Part shown: positions 34,077 through 43,238 of the stretch, piece after piece
Position numbering within the stretch: the stretch's first letter is position 1
Layout of the letters: every line of letters begins with the position of its first letter
Assembly (NCBI GenBank): GCA_964454015.1
Contig: CAYVQF010000003.1
Span: 1 to 64,000 of the forward strand
Direction: 5' to 3'
Source: CAYVQF01 sp964454015
Lineage (GTDB): Bacteria; Myxococcota_A; Bradymonadia; UBA4248
Length of the DNA: 64,000 nt
The notes under the pieces: generated by a model
What the model was told of the DNA's origin: nothing
Database searches by the model: none
What the model saw: the letters and a program-made list of their open reading frames with translations, nothing else
Translations under genes and position numbers: made by a program

Positions 34077-36446
34077 ATGTTTGGCAATGCGCGCGTTTTT
34101 CTTGTGCTGATGTCGTTGATCGGGTTCGGGGCGTGCACCATGGAGATGGACCCGCCCAAGCTGGACCCCGAGCTTGGGGTGCGGGTCTCGGTCATTCACA
34201 CCGGAGATATCCACAGCCGCATCCTGCCCTTCGACATGGACCTGTTGGCCACGGACGAGCGACTGGGACTGATGCAAGGGGAGGCGCCTTTCGGTGGCTT
34301 CGCGCGCGCTGCGCACGTCATCAAAAAAATTCGCGCCAACGCGCGGCACGTCATCCACGTCGATTCTGGCGATGTCTTTCAGGGTGCGCCCATCTTCAAT
34401 GAGTTTCACGGGGAACCCGAAATTCTCCTCTTCAATAAGATTGGGATGGACGGCTTCATTATCGGCAACCATGAGTTCGATGAGGGGCCCATCAACCTCT
34501 ACGATAAGCTCTCCATGGCACAGTTCCCCGTGCTGGCCGCCAACTACCAGTGGCGCCCAACCAAGGGACAGGACCAAGAACCGCTGCGCAACACGGCGCG
34601 GCCCTACACCATCGTCGACTCCAATGGCGTGAAAATCGGCATCATCGGTATGGCCAACTTCTCCAGCTTGTCCAGCATCACCTACGGGGACAGCGGGCTG
34701 GGCATCACCGTCCTGGAGAACGTCGAAGTCGTCCAGGCTTACATCGACTTGCTTCGGCCCAAGGTCAACATCGTCACCATGGTCACCCACTTGGGTTTGG
34801 GCGAGGACGAAGAGGTGATCAGGCGCACCCGTGGCCTCGATGTCGTCTTTGGTGGCCACCTGCACATCGTCCTCAATCCGCCCAAGGTCATCCCCGATCT
34901 CGACGGGCGCATGGTGCCGTTGGTGCACTCAGGCGCTTTCATGAAGTACGTCGGTCACTTCGAGGGCGTCTTCTTCCCTCACCCGGAAGAACCGTGGAAC
35001 CTCGAGTTGGCCTCGCATGACTACGAAATCATCCCCATCGATAGCCGCATCCCGGCCGATCCCGATTTCGTGCACATGCTCGCCCCTTACGAGCAAGAGT
35101 TGGCCAGGCGTCTCGATCTGCGGCGGGTCATCGGCTACACGCCGCAGCCCATGCGCCGCTTCGGTAACGGTGGTGGGGACAGCCCCCTGGGCAACTTCCT
35201 CGCCGATACCATGGTCCTGCGCACCCGCGTCGAAGCCGATTTCTCGGCGACCAACTCCCTCGGCGTGCGCGCCGACATCAACCGTGGCCCCATCACCAAC
35301 GATCAGCTCTACAATGTCTTCCCTTTCCCCAACACCATCGCGACGGTCACCCTCTCCGGCACGGAGGTGCAAGAACTCTTCGACTTCAACACCTATCGCT
35401 CCACGGGGCGCGGTTGCGCGACCCAGCTCCAGGTGGCGGGCATCGAGTATGACCTCGACTGTGATCTGGTCAGCCGTGAGCTCAACGCCAAGCTCGACTC
35501 GGGGGAGATTTTCGAGTTCGAGTTTCGTGACCCTGGGGTAAAGTTTGCCAAGAACATTCGTATCGTGCGTGGCTTCTGTGAGCAGGTCTCAGACTGCGCT
35601 TTCCCGCAGATTTCCCTCTGCACCAACGTTCACGGCCAGACCTGCCATCCCGACGCCGGCCCCGACGTCGAGCGCGCTTCCTGCCGCTGTCGTGAAGAGC
35701 TGCAGCAGAGCTTCTTCTACAAGTTCGCCACCAACGATTATATGGCCCGAGGCGGCAGCGGCTTCACCCTCCTGCGCTTCAACACCACCCAGAAAGACAC
35801 CGAGGTCGATCTGCGCTCTGCCGCCATCAAAGCCATCGAGCAGGAGCCGAGCTGCTCTGACCGCTGCGCCGAGATGCTGGGGGATGCCTACGATCCCGCG
35901 CGACCCGGGACCTGCCCCTTGTTGCTGCTCTGCCGCAGCGATCTCACGCGACACGAAGCCAAATGGTGTCAGCACTTGGATCGCTTCAGTCCGCGCGACC
36001 AGTGCATCGAAACCTATGAGGCGGGTTTCTGTCTGGGCTATTTCGACCAAGATGACTACGGCATCTGCTTGGGTGCCAATTATCCCCAGTGCGAGGCCGA
36101 GTACACCCTGGCCGAGGTGCGCGCTTGCCAGGAGGCGGCCGAGCTCACGGAGAAGAAGTGCCAAGGTGCCGACAGAGAGAGCCCTCGCCACCAGTGCATC
36201 AAGGAGCACGCCGAGGTGTGTCTCGACCCGTACTATTCGCCAGAGAGTGAATACACCAAGTGCCTCGCCTTCTCTCGCGCCAAGGCCGAGGCCCTCTGCC
36301 CCACGCTGGCCTGTCCCCAGGCCGAGACGGACAACCGGCAGCGCCCCATCCGCCCGCGCAATGAAGCCGAGATGGGCTTCGCCGGTGGAAACCCGACGAC
36401 GATCATGGAGAATCTGCAGGAAGCTGGCTATGATGCGTGCTACTAA
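34077..36446 (+). CDS. 5'-nucleotidase family lipoprotein with Cys-rich C-terminal part
   Basis: UshA/5'-nucleotidase enzymes strip phosphate from extracellular nucleotides. The 789-residue protein starts at the ATG at 34077 (GAGGTGGCG just upstream) and has the lipobox GFGAC, so it is a lipoprotein. The metallophosphatase domain has all metal-site motifs: HTGDIHSR, HVDSGDVFQG, IGNHEFDEG, VTHLGLG and GGHLHI. The nucleotide-recognition domain follows (TNSLGVRADI, YNVFPFPNTIATVTLSG). It is interrupted by a Cys-rich insert near residue 500 before NDYMARGGSGF, and the last 190 residues carry about 20 Cys, including RACQEAAELTEKKCQ, which resembles part of the next gene's N-terminal domain. Disulfides there would need the Dsb system encoded in this window. 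Confidence 0.88.
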   Translation: MFGNARVFLVLMSLIGFGACTMEMDPPKLDPELGVRVSVIHTGDIHSRILPFDMDLLATDERLGLMQGEAPFGGFARAAHVIKKIRANARHVIHVDSGDVFQGAPIFNEFHGEPEILLFNKIGMDGFIIGNHEFDEGPINLYDKLSMAQFPVLAANYQWRPTKGQDQEPLRNTARPYTIVDSNGVKIGIIGMANFSSLSSITYGDSGLGITVLENVEVVQAYIDLLRPKVNIVTMVTHLGLGEDEEVIRRTRGLDVVFGGHLHIVLNPPKVIPDLDGRMVPLVHSGAFMKYVGHFEGVFFPHPEEPWNLELASHDYEIIPIDSRIPADPDFVHMLAPYEQELARRLDLRRVIGYTPQPMRRFGNGGGDSPLGNFLADTMVLRTRVEADFSATNSLGVRADINRGPITNDQLYNVFPFPNTIATVTLSGTEVQELFDFNTYRSTGRGCATQLQVAGIEYDLDCDLVSRELNAKLDSGEIFEFEFRDPGVKFAKNIRIVRGFCEQVSDCAFPQISLCTNVHGQTCHPDAGPDVERASCRCREELQQSFFYKFATNDYMARGGSGFTLLRFNTTQKDTEVDLRSAAIKAIEQEPSCSDRCAEMLGDAYDPARPGTCPLLLLCRSDLTRHEAKWCQHLDRFSPRDQCIETYEAGFCLGYFDQDDYGICLGANYPQCEAEYTLAEVRACQEAAELTEKKCQGADRESPRHQCIKEHAEVCLDPYYSPESEYTKCLAFSRAKAEALCPTLACPQAETDNRQRPIRPRNEAEMGFAGGNPTTIMENLQEAGYDACY

Positions 36447-36486
36447 CCGTGCGAAGCGTGACGCCCGAGAAAGCGGAGATTGTGCC

Positions 36487-38481
36487 GTGAAGAGCTTGGC
36501 CTCCCCATCCCCTTACCGAGTGACGCGTTGGCTCTGCGCCATCGCCTTGCTCACCATGAGCGCTGCTGCTTGTAACGAGAAGGTGGACCAAGACGTCCAA
36601 GAGTTCTGCCGTGAATGGCGCGCCATCACTTACACCCACTGGGAAGACTGCACCAAGATGGGGATGGAACTGCAGAAGCATCTGCGCAAGAACCAGGACA
36701 TCAAGCTCGCCGATGCCATGGAGAGCGAGACCGTGGCGCCTGAGGTCATGGCCTGCCAGGAAGCGGCGGAGTTCATGGCCGAGACCTGTTTGAACAATGC
36801 CAAAGTCCTCGAGGTCTTCCAACTGCTGAACAGCATGGTGGAAAACGAGCGTCTTGCGGGCTTCAGGATCACCGTCCACGCTGAAGAAGGCCAGCGGGAG
36901 ATGGTGCTCGGCAGCAAGCAACACCCCCTGCCCTTCGTCTCGGGCTACGGCTCGGCCAGCGGAGTTTGTCCCGTCGGCCAGATCTGCAAGAGCGCCACCA
37001 TCTCGATTGAAGCACTGACCCGCAGCGCCAACGGCGGTTACGAACGTTATGAAGACTTCAACCGCGAAGTGCGCCTGCGCTCCATCCCGGGAGAGGTGCA
37101 CAGCTCGGTGCACTACGTCGAGCTCTTCAACGGCAAGGCCGAAAATGTGGAGGTCCGCATGCGCTTCGGTTTCGGACCGACGCGCTTGTGGGTCGAAGAC
37201 ATCGGGATCCCCAGCGCCTCTGATGAGAACACCCGCTTGGGCGGCTCCATGCTGACCACGGTCAGCGAGCCCTTCTACTTCGAGTCTCCCACCATCTATG
37301 CCGTGCAGTACAACCGCGAACGGCCCACGGGGTGGAGCCCTCTCTTGGGCAACTACGTGGAGATCCTCGGACAACCTGGCCACGATCTGGTGGTCACCAA
37401 TGTCACCGGTACGGGCTTCTTCGTCACGGATCTCTCACGCCAATCCTACAATAGCCTCTTCATCTACAGCTTCTCGCAGCCGGAAGACGTCGAGGTGGGC
37501 GATCGGGTGTGTGAGGTGGGTGGGGCTGTCTCCGAGTTCAATGCCTTCACCCAGCTCCAGTTCCCTTCTTGGGGTATCCAGGGCAAACAGCGCTCGGGCG
37601 CAGATCGCCGCCCCAACCCCGAGGATGAGGACGGCCGCTTGGTCGAGGGCGAGGTCGTGCTCGTCGATTGTACCCCGCGCTACTTGGAAAACGTCGACTT
37701 CCAAAAGGTGCACTGTGGCGACCGGCTGTGTGGTGAGGGGACCCTCTGCGTTTATACCGAGGATGGCGCTTCTTTCGCCTGTCAGGCACCCGTGGGCGCC
37801 AAGCGGGGCGGTGCTGAATGCGACGCCGACGGCCAGTGCCAGTCGGGGCTTTGCCTGCGCGGCAAGTGTGGGATCCCCTGTGAGCACAGCCTCACCTGTC
37901 CCCAAGGCCTGGAATGCGCCACCGTGAGCCGGAGCGGCCGCGCCATCAAGACCTGTTTGCTCTCCGAGACCCTGACATCGCCGGAGCCCGTGCGGCTCAA
38001 CTACGGCCTGATCTCCAATCTCGCCGCCATGGAGGGCCTCGAGGGCTCCCTGGTGACCACGGAGGACGTGCTTCTCTCGGACTTCTTCATCAACTGCGAT
38101 GACAACGGCTCGGGTCGCATCGAGTCGCGGACGCCCGAGGCCACCTGCCGTACGCAGTGCAACAACCAGCGCGGCTGCACCGAGCTGTCCAGCCTCTATG
38201 GCTTCGACCAGTGGCGCGGCTGGGTGGGTAACGGCGAGATCAGCGTCTCGAGCTCGCAGCTCGTGGCGGGTTTCGATGTCCTCGAAGGCTGTGTGGGGCC
38301 CGTCTTGAATGAAGATCTGCGGATCACCTACACCTGCCCGCAGCGGCGTCTGCGACGCCTGTCGGGCAACCTGCGGCAGGTCGTGCCGACGTGTGATCCC
38401 ATGGTGCCCTGTGATCCAGCCAACGAGTCCTTCGTGATGTTCCTCATCGAGCCTCGTTTTGCTTCGGATATTATCGAGTAG
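36487..38481 (+). CDS. Large Cys-rich lipoprotein
   Basis: The 664-residue protein has a signal peptide with lipobox SAAAC. I chose the GTG at 36487, nine bases after GGAG; the frame is open far upstream only because it overlaps the previous gene. Mature residues 1-90 form a four-Cys helical domain (EFCREW, EDCTKMG, ACQEAAEF, ETCLNNAKV) that also occurs as two small separate lipoproteins at 44056-44771. A beta-rich middle part follows. Around residues 400-480 is a series of short Cys motifs (CGDRLCGEGTLC, CDADGQCQSGLC, GKCGIPC) typical of surface proteins in myxobacteria. A second Cys-rich part (CRTQCNNQRGC) is near residue 560. It lies 40 bases after the 5'-nucleotidase. Function unknown. 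Confidence 0.8.
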   Translation: MKSLASPSPYRVTRWLCAIALLTMSAAACNEKVDQDVQEFCREWRAITYTHWEDCTKMGMELQKHLRKNQDIKLADAMESETVAPEVMACQEAAEFMAETCLNNAKVLEVFQLLNSMVENERLAGFRITVHAEEGQREMVLGSKQHPLPFVSGYGSASGVCPVGQICKSATISIEALTRSANGGYERYEDFNREVRLRSIPGEVHSSVHYVELFNGKAENVEVRMRFGFGPTRLWVEDIGIPSASDENTRLGGSMLTTVSEPFYFESPTIYAVQYNRERPTGWSPLLGNYVEILGQPGHDLVVTNVTGTGFFVTDLSRQSYNSLFIYSFSQPEDVEVGDRVCEVGGAVSEFNAFTQLQFPSWGIQGKQRSGADRRPNPEDEDGRLVEGEVVLVDCTPRYLENVDFQKVHCGDRLCGEGTLCVYTEDGASFACQAPVGAKRGGAECDADGQCQSGLCLRGKCGIPCEHSLTCPQGLECATVSRSGRAIKTCLLSETLTSPEPVRLNYGLISNLAAMEGLEGSLVTTEDVLLSDFFINCDDNGSGRIESRTPEATCRTQCNNQRGCTELSSLYGFDQWRGWVGNGEISVSSSQLVAGFDVLEGCVGPVLNEDLRITYTCPQRRLRRLSGNLRQVVPTCDPMVPCDPANESFVMFLIEPRFASDIIE

Positions 38482-38544
38482 TTTCGTGGTGACGTTTGCC
38501 GAATGGGAACGGTTGTGCGGGGTAGCCCGCGGGAGATGGCGTTC

Positions 38545-40182
38545 ATGCGTTTTACAATGAATCATTCGCTGCATGCACAGGCTAGGGTCCGCGGTATCGG
38601 CGCTGCTTTGCTTGCCCTCGTATGCCTCATGGGGTGGACCAGCGCCGCCGTCGCCGGTGATTTCGTCGACACCCGGATCTCGTTCATCTTCAGCGATGAC
38701 AACCTGCTCTCCGGACCCGGCGAGTCGCTGGTCAATAGCCCTGAGATGGACTTTGGACCGCGCTCGGGACTCTTCTTTCCCTTCGAGAACCTCAACAGCC
38801 AGGACAACACCGATGTGACCCTCACGCACTTGGTGGTCTATAAGGAGATGCCTGGCTTCATCGACAACCTGACCACCGATGCCGCGCTGGTGGCCCGCCT
38901 GGAGGTGCTCGACTCGCCCCAGACCAACTTTCGCTCTGGGGATATCCGCCTCAGCGACGGTGGCTCCTACCTGCGCGCCCGCTACGCCATCGGCGAGCCC
39001 GCACCCTATGACGACGAGAAGGGGCTGACAGGGACGGCCAAGCGGCAGCTCGACATCACCTTCTTCCCCATGAACTCCGATCGCTTCCGCGCTGGCTACA
39101 CCTACGACCTCTCCTGGGGTGGCAACCGGGTCTTCACCGACCGCAAGTCCGCCTTCGCCACGCCTGGCGTTCGCCTCCGCTTCGATTGGGATGGCTTCTA
39201 CGCCCTCATCGGTGCCAAGAGCACGCGCCAGCTCATCCTCGAGAAAGATCCCACCGCCACGGCCAACCGCGAGCTGGGAGCCTTCTGGGGTGGCATCGCC
39301 GGCTTGGGCTACGTCCACGACTACTTCGCCGTCGAGTCCAACGGCGGCCTCTTCGACGCTGGACGCAACCCGAAGCAGGGCGTTCAGGGTGAGACCGTCA
39401 CCGCAGGCGGTGTCTCGGGCCGCATCTCCGCCTTCAGCCAGGGTTTCAGCCCCGAAGCCTCCATCGACTACCGCCTCTACCGCAACAACGCCGACGCCTT
39501 CGTGGAGTCGAACTTCTTTCTGCGCAAACCCAAGAACTTCGACAGCTTCACCTGGCGCGCCTCGGTCGAAGGCAACTGGCTCATGCAGACCCTGGGCGAC
39601 TTCGACAAGCCCCTCGCCACGCGCCGCGTCGACGCCTTCGCCGGTGCCGTGCGGGCCGACTTCTTCATCGAGAAGCTCGCCGTCAACCTCGACTTCGTCA
39701 TGCGGGACATCTACTTCATCCTCTTCAACGTCCCCAGCCTCGACCCCTTCCTCTCCCTGCCTCGCGACAGCGAGTACACCCCAGAGCTGATGGCCGCCAT
39801 CAAGGTCGAGTACTGGCTCGACAGCATCAACCTCATCCCGGGCGTGCTCTTCGGTGTGCAGAAGCCCGCCACCTACCGCGGCCGCGTCGCCGAAGTCCCC
39901 AACGCCAGCGAGTTCTCCGGCGGCAAGCAGACCGTGGTCATCCCCGAGGCCGGCACGGTCATTCCCTTCCCCAACGATCGCGAGCCCAAGGAGGTCTACT
40001 CCGGCCGCGCCTCACTGCGCTGGGACCTCTCGGATATGCTCAGCTTCATCGGCCAGATGACCTACACCTACGATCGCAATCAACTCGGTCGCGAGAAAGA
40101 CGAGGTCAACTACACGGCGCGCTACTACTTCCGCAAGCCCCATATCCTGGGCTTGGCCTTTTTCGCCCAAGCCCGCTTCTAA
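38545..40182 (+). CDS. Outer-membrane beta-barrel protein
   Basis: The 545-residue protein has a signal peptide with likely cleavage after AVAG. The rest alternates polar and hydrophobic residues in short strands rich in Tyr, Phe and Trp and ends in AQARF, the terminal Phe typical of outer-membrane barrels. There are no Cys-rich parts. The size would suit a barrel of 16 or more strands. The start is taken at the ATG at 38545; ATGs at 38536 and 38557 are close alternatives. It closes a three-gene plus-strand set with the 5'-nucleotidase and the Cys-rich lipoprotein, 63 bases after the latter, and may be their porin or surface partner. Confidence 0.78.
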   Translation: MRFTMNHSLHAQARVRGIGAALLALVCLMGWTSAAVAGDFVDTRISFIFSDDNLLSGPGESLVNSPEMDFGPRSGLFFPFENLNSQDNTDVTLTHLVVYKEMPGFIDNLTTDAALVARLEVLDSPQTNFRSGDIRLSDGGSYLRARYAIGEPAPYDDEKGLTGTAKRQLDITFFPMNSDRFRAGYTYDLSWGGNRVFTDRKSAFATPGVRLRFDWDGFYALIGAKSTRQLILEKDPTATANRELGAFWGGIAGLGYVHDYFAVESNGGLFDAGRNPKQGVQGETVTAGGVSGRISAFSQGFSPEASIDYRLYRNNADAFVESNFFLRKPKNFDSFTWRASVEGNWLMQTLGDFDKPLATRRVDAFAGAVRADFFIEKLAVNLDFVMRDIYFILFNVPSLDPFLSLPRDSEYTPELMAAIKVEYWLDSINLIPGVLFGVQKPATYRGRVAEVPNASEFSGGKQTVVIPEAGTVIPFPNDREPKEVYSGRASLRWDLSDMLSFIGQMTYTYDRNQLGREKDEVNYTARYYFRKPHILGLAFFAQARF

Positions 40183-40264
40183 AGCCGGCGAATTTCATTC
40201 TGGATCCACCCTCCTCGGGCGTGCGCCGCCACGGAGGTCTTGGGCGCCGGCCTTCACCACCGAT

Positions 40265-40900
40265 TTAGCCAGCGATCACCGCGGCGATCTCGGCGGGCGT
40301 GAGCACCCCCTGGCGCAGGATCTGCCACCGGTCGCCCTCGAGGGCGATCACCGTGGAGGCCATGCCGATGGCGGCAGGGCCGGCGTCGAGGACGAAGGCA
40401 ATCTGGGGGTGGGCGGCCAACAACGCCGCTGCTTCCATGGCCGTGCTCGGCGCCGGGATGTCGCTGGGGTTGGCGCTCGGGGTGGCCAGCGGGTCCGCCA
40501 GCGAGGCCAATAGCGACAAAGTCACGGGGTGGGCTGGGCAGCGCAGCCCCACGTTAGGGCCACCAGCGCGCACCAGCGGCGAGACCTCGGCTTTGGCTGG
40601 GAGCACCAGCGTCATCGGCCCGGGCCAAAACGCCGCCGCCAGACGCTGCGCCGCCTCCGGCCACAGGGCACACAGGGACTGGGCCTGCTCCGCTGATGCC
40701 ACCAAGAGCGGGAGCGCCTTGGCGGCAGATCGCCCCTTGACCTCATAGAGCGCGTTGAGCGCTGACGCGCACCCGCTCGAAGCCGCGAGGCCATAGACCG
40801 TCTCAGTGGGCACGATGACCAGATCGCCCGCCACCAGGCGTGCGCCCACCCGGGTCAGATCTTCCTCTGCGAGACCACGGTGACAAGCGATGCGTTCCAA
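40265..40900 (-). CDS. tsaC: Threonylcarbamoyl-AMP synthase (TsaC/Sua5/YrdC)
   Basis: The enzyme makes threonylcarbamoyl-AMP for the t6A modification at tRNA position 37. The protein has 211 residues and the family hallmarks VIVPTETVYGLA, an R/K-rich KGR segment, WPGPMTLVL, VGLRCPAHP, TPSANPSDIPAP and a final ILRQG. I chose the TTG at 40900 because GAGGAGG sits five bases upstream; starts further up add an unlike stretch. It converges on nothing close: the 82-base gap to the barrel gene has no clear terminator. Confidence 0.93.
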   Translation of the reverse strand: MERIACHRGLAEEDLTRVGARLVAGDLVIVPTETVYGLAASSGCASALNALYEVKGRSAAKALPLLVASAEQAQSLCALWPEAAQRLAAAFWPGPMTLVLPAKAEVSPLVRAGGPNVGLRCPAHPVTLSLLASLADPLATPSANPSDIPAPSTAMEAAALLAAHPQIAFVLDAGPAAIGMASTVIALEGDRWQILRQGVLTPAEIAAVIAG

Positions 40901-41052
40901 ATGAACCTCCTCGGAAAGGGCGCATTGCGCGGCGGATCGCGCCGCCACGGTGCCAACCTGGCTATAGCACGGAAGAGAAACCCTTGACAGAGGAACCATG
41001 CCCCATGGACAGTGGACCTGAGACACTCCGACACATTGGCCGAGGGCACGGC

Positions 41053-41412
41053 ATGGACATCCTTCTTGTCGAAGACGATAAATACATCGCTCGCGCCATG
41101 GCGCAGCTCATCAACGACAGCGGCTGCCATCGACTCGCCGTGGTGGCCAGCGTGGCGGCGGCCCAGGCGTGGCTCGAGGAGCATCCCGTCACTGACGCCG
41201 TGGTGGCCGACGCCTGCCTCGGTGCGGGTGGCTGCGGCACTGAGCTGCTGGCCTGGGTGGGCCAGCGCTACCCGATGGTGCGCCGGGTGCTCATCACGGG
41301 CTGCGCCGCGCGCCTGGAAGAGATGCGATCGAGTGGCCCATGCGACTGGGACGCGACGCTGCTCAAGCCTTTCGGGGTGGAAGAGCTGGAGGCGGTTCTA
41401 GAAGCGACCTAG
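41053..41412 (+). CDS. Stand-alone response-regulator receiver
   Basis: A single receiver domain of 119 residues, without output domain. It has the acidic pair in LLVEDD (Asp8, Asp9), the phosphorylatable Asp53 in VVADACLG and the Lys in LLKPFG. Residues after Asp53 (ACLGAGGCG) replace the usual MPxMDG. The start is taken at the ATG at 41053 with GAGGG upstream; an in-frame ATG at 41005 is an alternative that adds 16 residues. No kinase is adjacent. It could serve as a shuttle like CheY or FrzZ for the chemosensory proteins of this window, but that is speculation. Confidence 0.85.
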   Translation: MDILLVEDDKYIARAMAQLINDSGCHRLAVVASVAAAQAWLEEHPVTDAVVADACLGAGGCGTELLAWVGQRYPMVRRVLITGCAARLEEMRSSGPCDWDATLLKPFGVEELEAVLEAT

Positions 41413-41432
41413 GTCATTTCTCGATCACGCCC

Positions 41433-43238
41433 TCATGGGGGCAGGGGCGGGAACATGGTCGGCGGCTGCTGAGGGTTGGTGCCCTCTCCCGAGGAGATGA
41501 CGAAGTCACGGCTCCACTGTAGCTGGTTCTTGTCGGTGGTGTGGGGCCAGCGGTACATGCCGGCGACCCAGGCGGTGGCGACGAGGGCCGCCACCAGGGT
41601 GGCCACCAGCGCTTTCTTGAAGGAAGGGACGAGGCCGCGCCAGGCCAGCACGACCCACAAGGCGATGACGGCGACGCCGATGAGCGCCGGCTTCAGTGAG
41701 GCCGTTCCCAGCCCCAGGGCCAGGCCCAGGTTGCGCACCCCATAGCCTTCACTGAGCAGCGGCACCGCTAGATCGACGAAGGGGTTGACCACGCTGTCCG
41801 GGGGTTGGGGGTAGACCATGGTGACGGCCGAGACGATGACGATGGAGGCCGCGGCCAGGCCCGTCATGATCCACCCGTGGACCGGGCGGTGCCGCAGCAA
41901 AGTGTGCCAACCGATGCCGGCCACGAGGGCGGCGGGGATCAAGACCGGCACCAGATAGCGCGGCCCAATGGACCAGCCGTTCATATTGCGCCATTGCGCC
42001 AGGGAGGCGACGAAGAAGAGGTATAGCAGAGGGATGACCACGAGCAGGCGCGAGAAGCCCTTGGAAAAGTTGGGAACCTGGTGGCGCCAGAGCTGGGGAA
42101 TGCCGAACCAGGCGCCGTAGACCAGCCAGGCCATGATGGGGATCAGACCCATGTAGGGGTCCCAGAGGACATCGGCGAAGGCCTGGAAGCGGAAGCCGTC
42201 GATGCCGAGAAAGCCAGAGGCCTGGCTGGCGCGGTTGTGCTCGGAGAGGAGGAAGAAGTGACCCGTCTTGAGCCCAGAGCCGAAGGCCGCCTGGTGCAGG
42301 GTGATGTGCAAGATGGCCATGGCGGCGGCGCCCGTGGCGAAGGCCGGGAAGACGCGCGCCCGTTGACTGTCGACGAGCACCCAGGTGGCGATGGCCATGA
42401 CCAAGATGGCCGTGTGGTACTCGAGGAGGACGGCGAAAGCGGCGACGGCACCGCCCACGAGGGCCCAGGGCACGGGCGCCCGCGACAGGCGCGCGCGCTC
42501 GGTGAAGGCGGCGCCGATGAGCAGGACGGCGCCGGCCAAAGCGTGCCCCACGAACATGATGGCGTAGGGAAAGACCGCTGTGCCCAACCCTGTGGCCAGC
42601 AGCACCTTGGCCCGCAGGGTGGGCGCGACGCCGGCCCGGGCCAGTAACCAGGCGAGCATCATGAGGCCGAGCCAGGTGGGGAGGGCGACGCCGGTGTAGC
42701 GCGCCATCCAGGTGGCGCGCGCCTCATATTGGGGGGCGTAGTCGAGCCAGCCAAAGGCCGCCGCGATGCTGAGACCGGGGACGCCGAGCAGCGCCGTCCC
42801 TGGGGCTTTGGCCGGGTAGAGCTTACCGGCGCAGTGCGGATGATCCGCCGTGGGATCGTCGCAGACCAAGGCCATATCGTTGACGAAGTAGCCGAAATGG
42901 CGTTGCTCGAAGAGGTCGGTGTAGCTCTTGCGGCCGCGCCCGTCGAGGTGGGCCTGACCGATGCACAGGGAGCCCTGCTCGGCCAAGGTCCAGGCCTGCA
43001 TGAGGCGGGTGCGTTCGTTGGGATTGTTGAGGGCGGCGCTGTAGGGGAAGAGGTAGAGCCAGAGCGCGGCGATGGCCAGCAGGGCCCACGTGTCGGGGGT
43101 GATGAGGAGGCGCGCCAGGGCACGGACGCCGCGTCGGCAGCGCTGGCGGAAGGTCCGGGAGGTGGCGCTGCCCAGATGGGGGTGGATCCCGCAAGCAGAG
43201 GCTGGGGGGAAAGCAGGCGGTGAGTCGGCAGGCTTCAC
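41433..43238 (-). CDS. Polytopic membrane protein, GT-C glycosyltransferase-like
   Basis: The 601-residue protein has about ten to twelve membrane helices and a large loop between the first two. After the first helix comes NNPNERTRLMQAWTLAEQGSLCIGQ, a pattern seen in GT-C-type mannosyltransferase relatives, in which an acidic residue in the first outer loop is catalytic. The same loop holds LYPAKAPGTALLG. This suggests transfer of a sugar from a lipid carrier on the outer side of the inner membrane. Donor and acceptor cannot be told. The GTG overlaps the stop of the preceding gene as GTGA, so the two are coupled. Confidence 0.7.
   Translation of the reverse strand: MKPADSPPAFPPASACGIHPHLGSATSRTFRQRCRRGVRALARLLITPDTWALLAIAALWLYLFPYSAALNNPNERTRLMQAWTLAEQGSLCIGQAHLDGRGRKSYTDLFEQRHFGYFVNDMALVCDDPTADHPHCAGKLYPAKAPGTALLGVPGLSIAAAFGWLDYAPQYEARATWMARYTGVALPTWLGLMMLAWLLARAGVAPTLRAKVLLATGLGTAVFPYAIMFVGHALAGAVLLIGAAFTERARLSRAPVPWALVGGAVAAFAVLLEYHTAILVMAIATWVLVDSQRARVFPAFATGAAAMAILHITLHQAAFGSGLKTGHFFLLSEHNRASQASGFLGIDGFRFQAFADVLWDPYMGLIPIMAWLVYGAWFGIPQLWRHQVPNFSKGFSRLLVVIPLLYLFFVASLAQWRNMNGWSIGPRYLVPVLIPAALVAGIGWHTLLRHRPVHGWIMTGLAAASIVIVSAVTMVYPQPPDSVVNPFVDLAVPLLSEGYGVRNLGLALGLGTASLKPALIGVAVIALWVVLAWRGLVPSFKKALVATLVAALVATAWVAGMYRWPHTTDKNQLQWSRDFVISSGEGTNPQQPPTMFPPLPP

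Noticed and set aside
35545..36486. Upstream extension of the large Cys-rich lipoprotein frame
   Set aside because: It overlaps the 5'-nucleotidase in another frame and has Arg/Ser/Pro-rich shadow composition; the signal peptide after the GTG at 36487 marks the true start.
40183..40264. Terminator between the barrel gene and tsaC
   Set aside because: The only complementary arms (GCCGGCG and CGCCGGC) are about 55 bases apart and no T-run follows.
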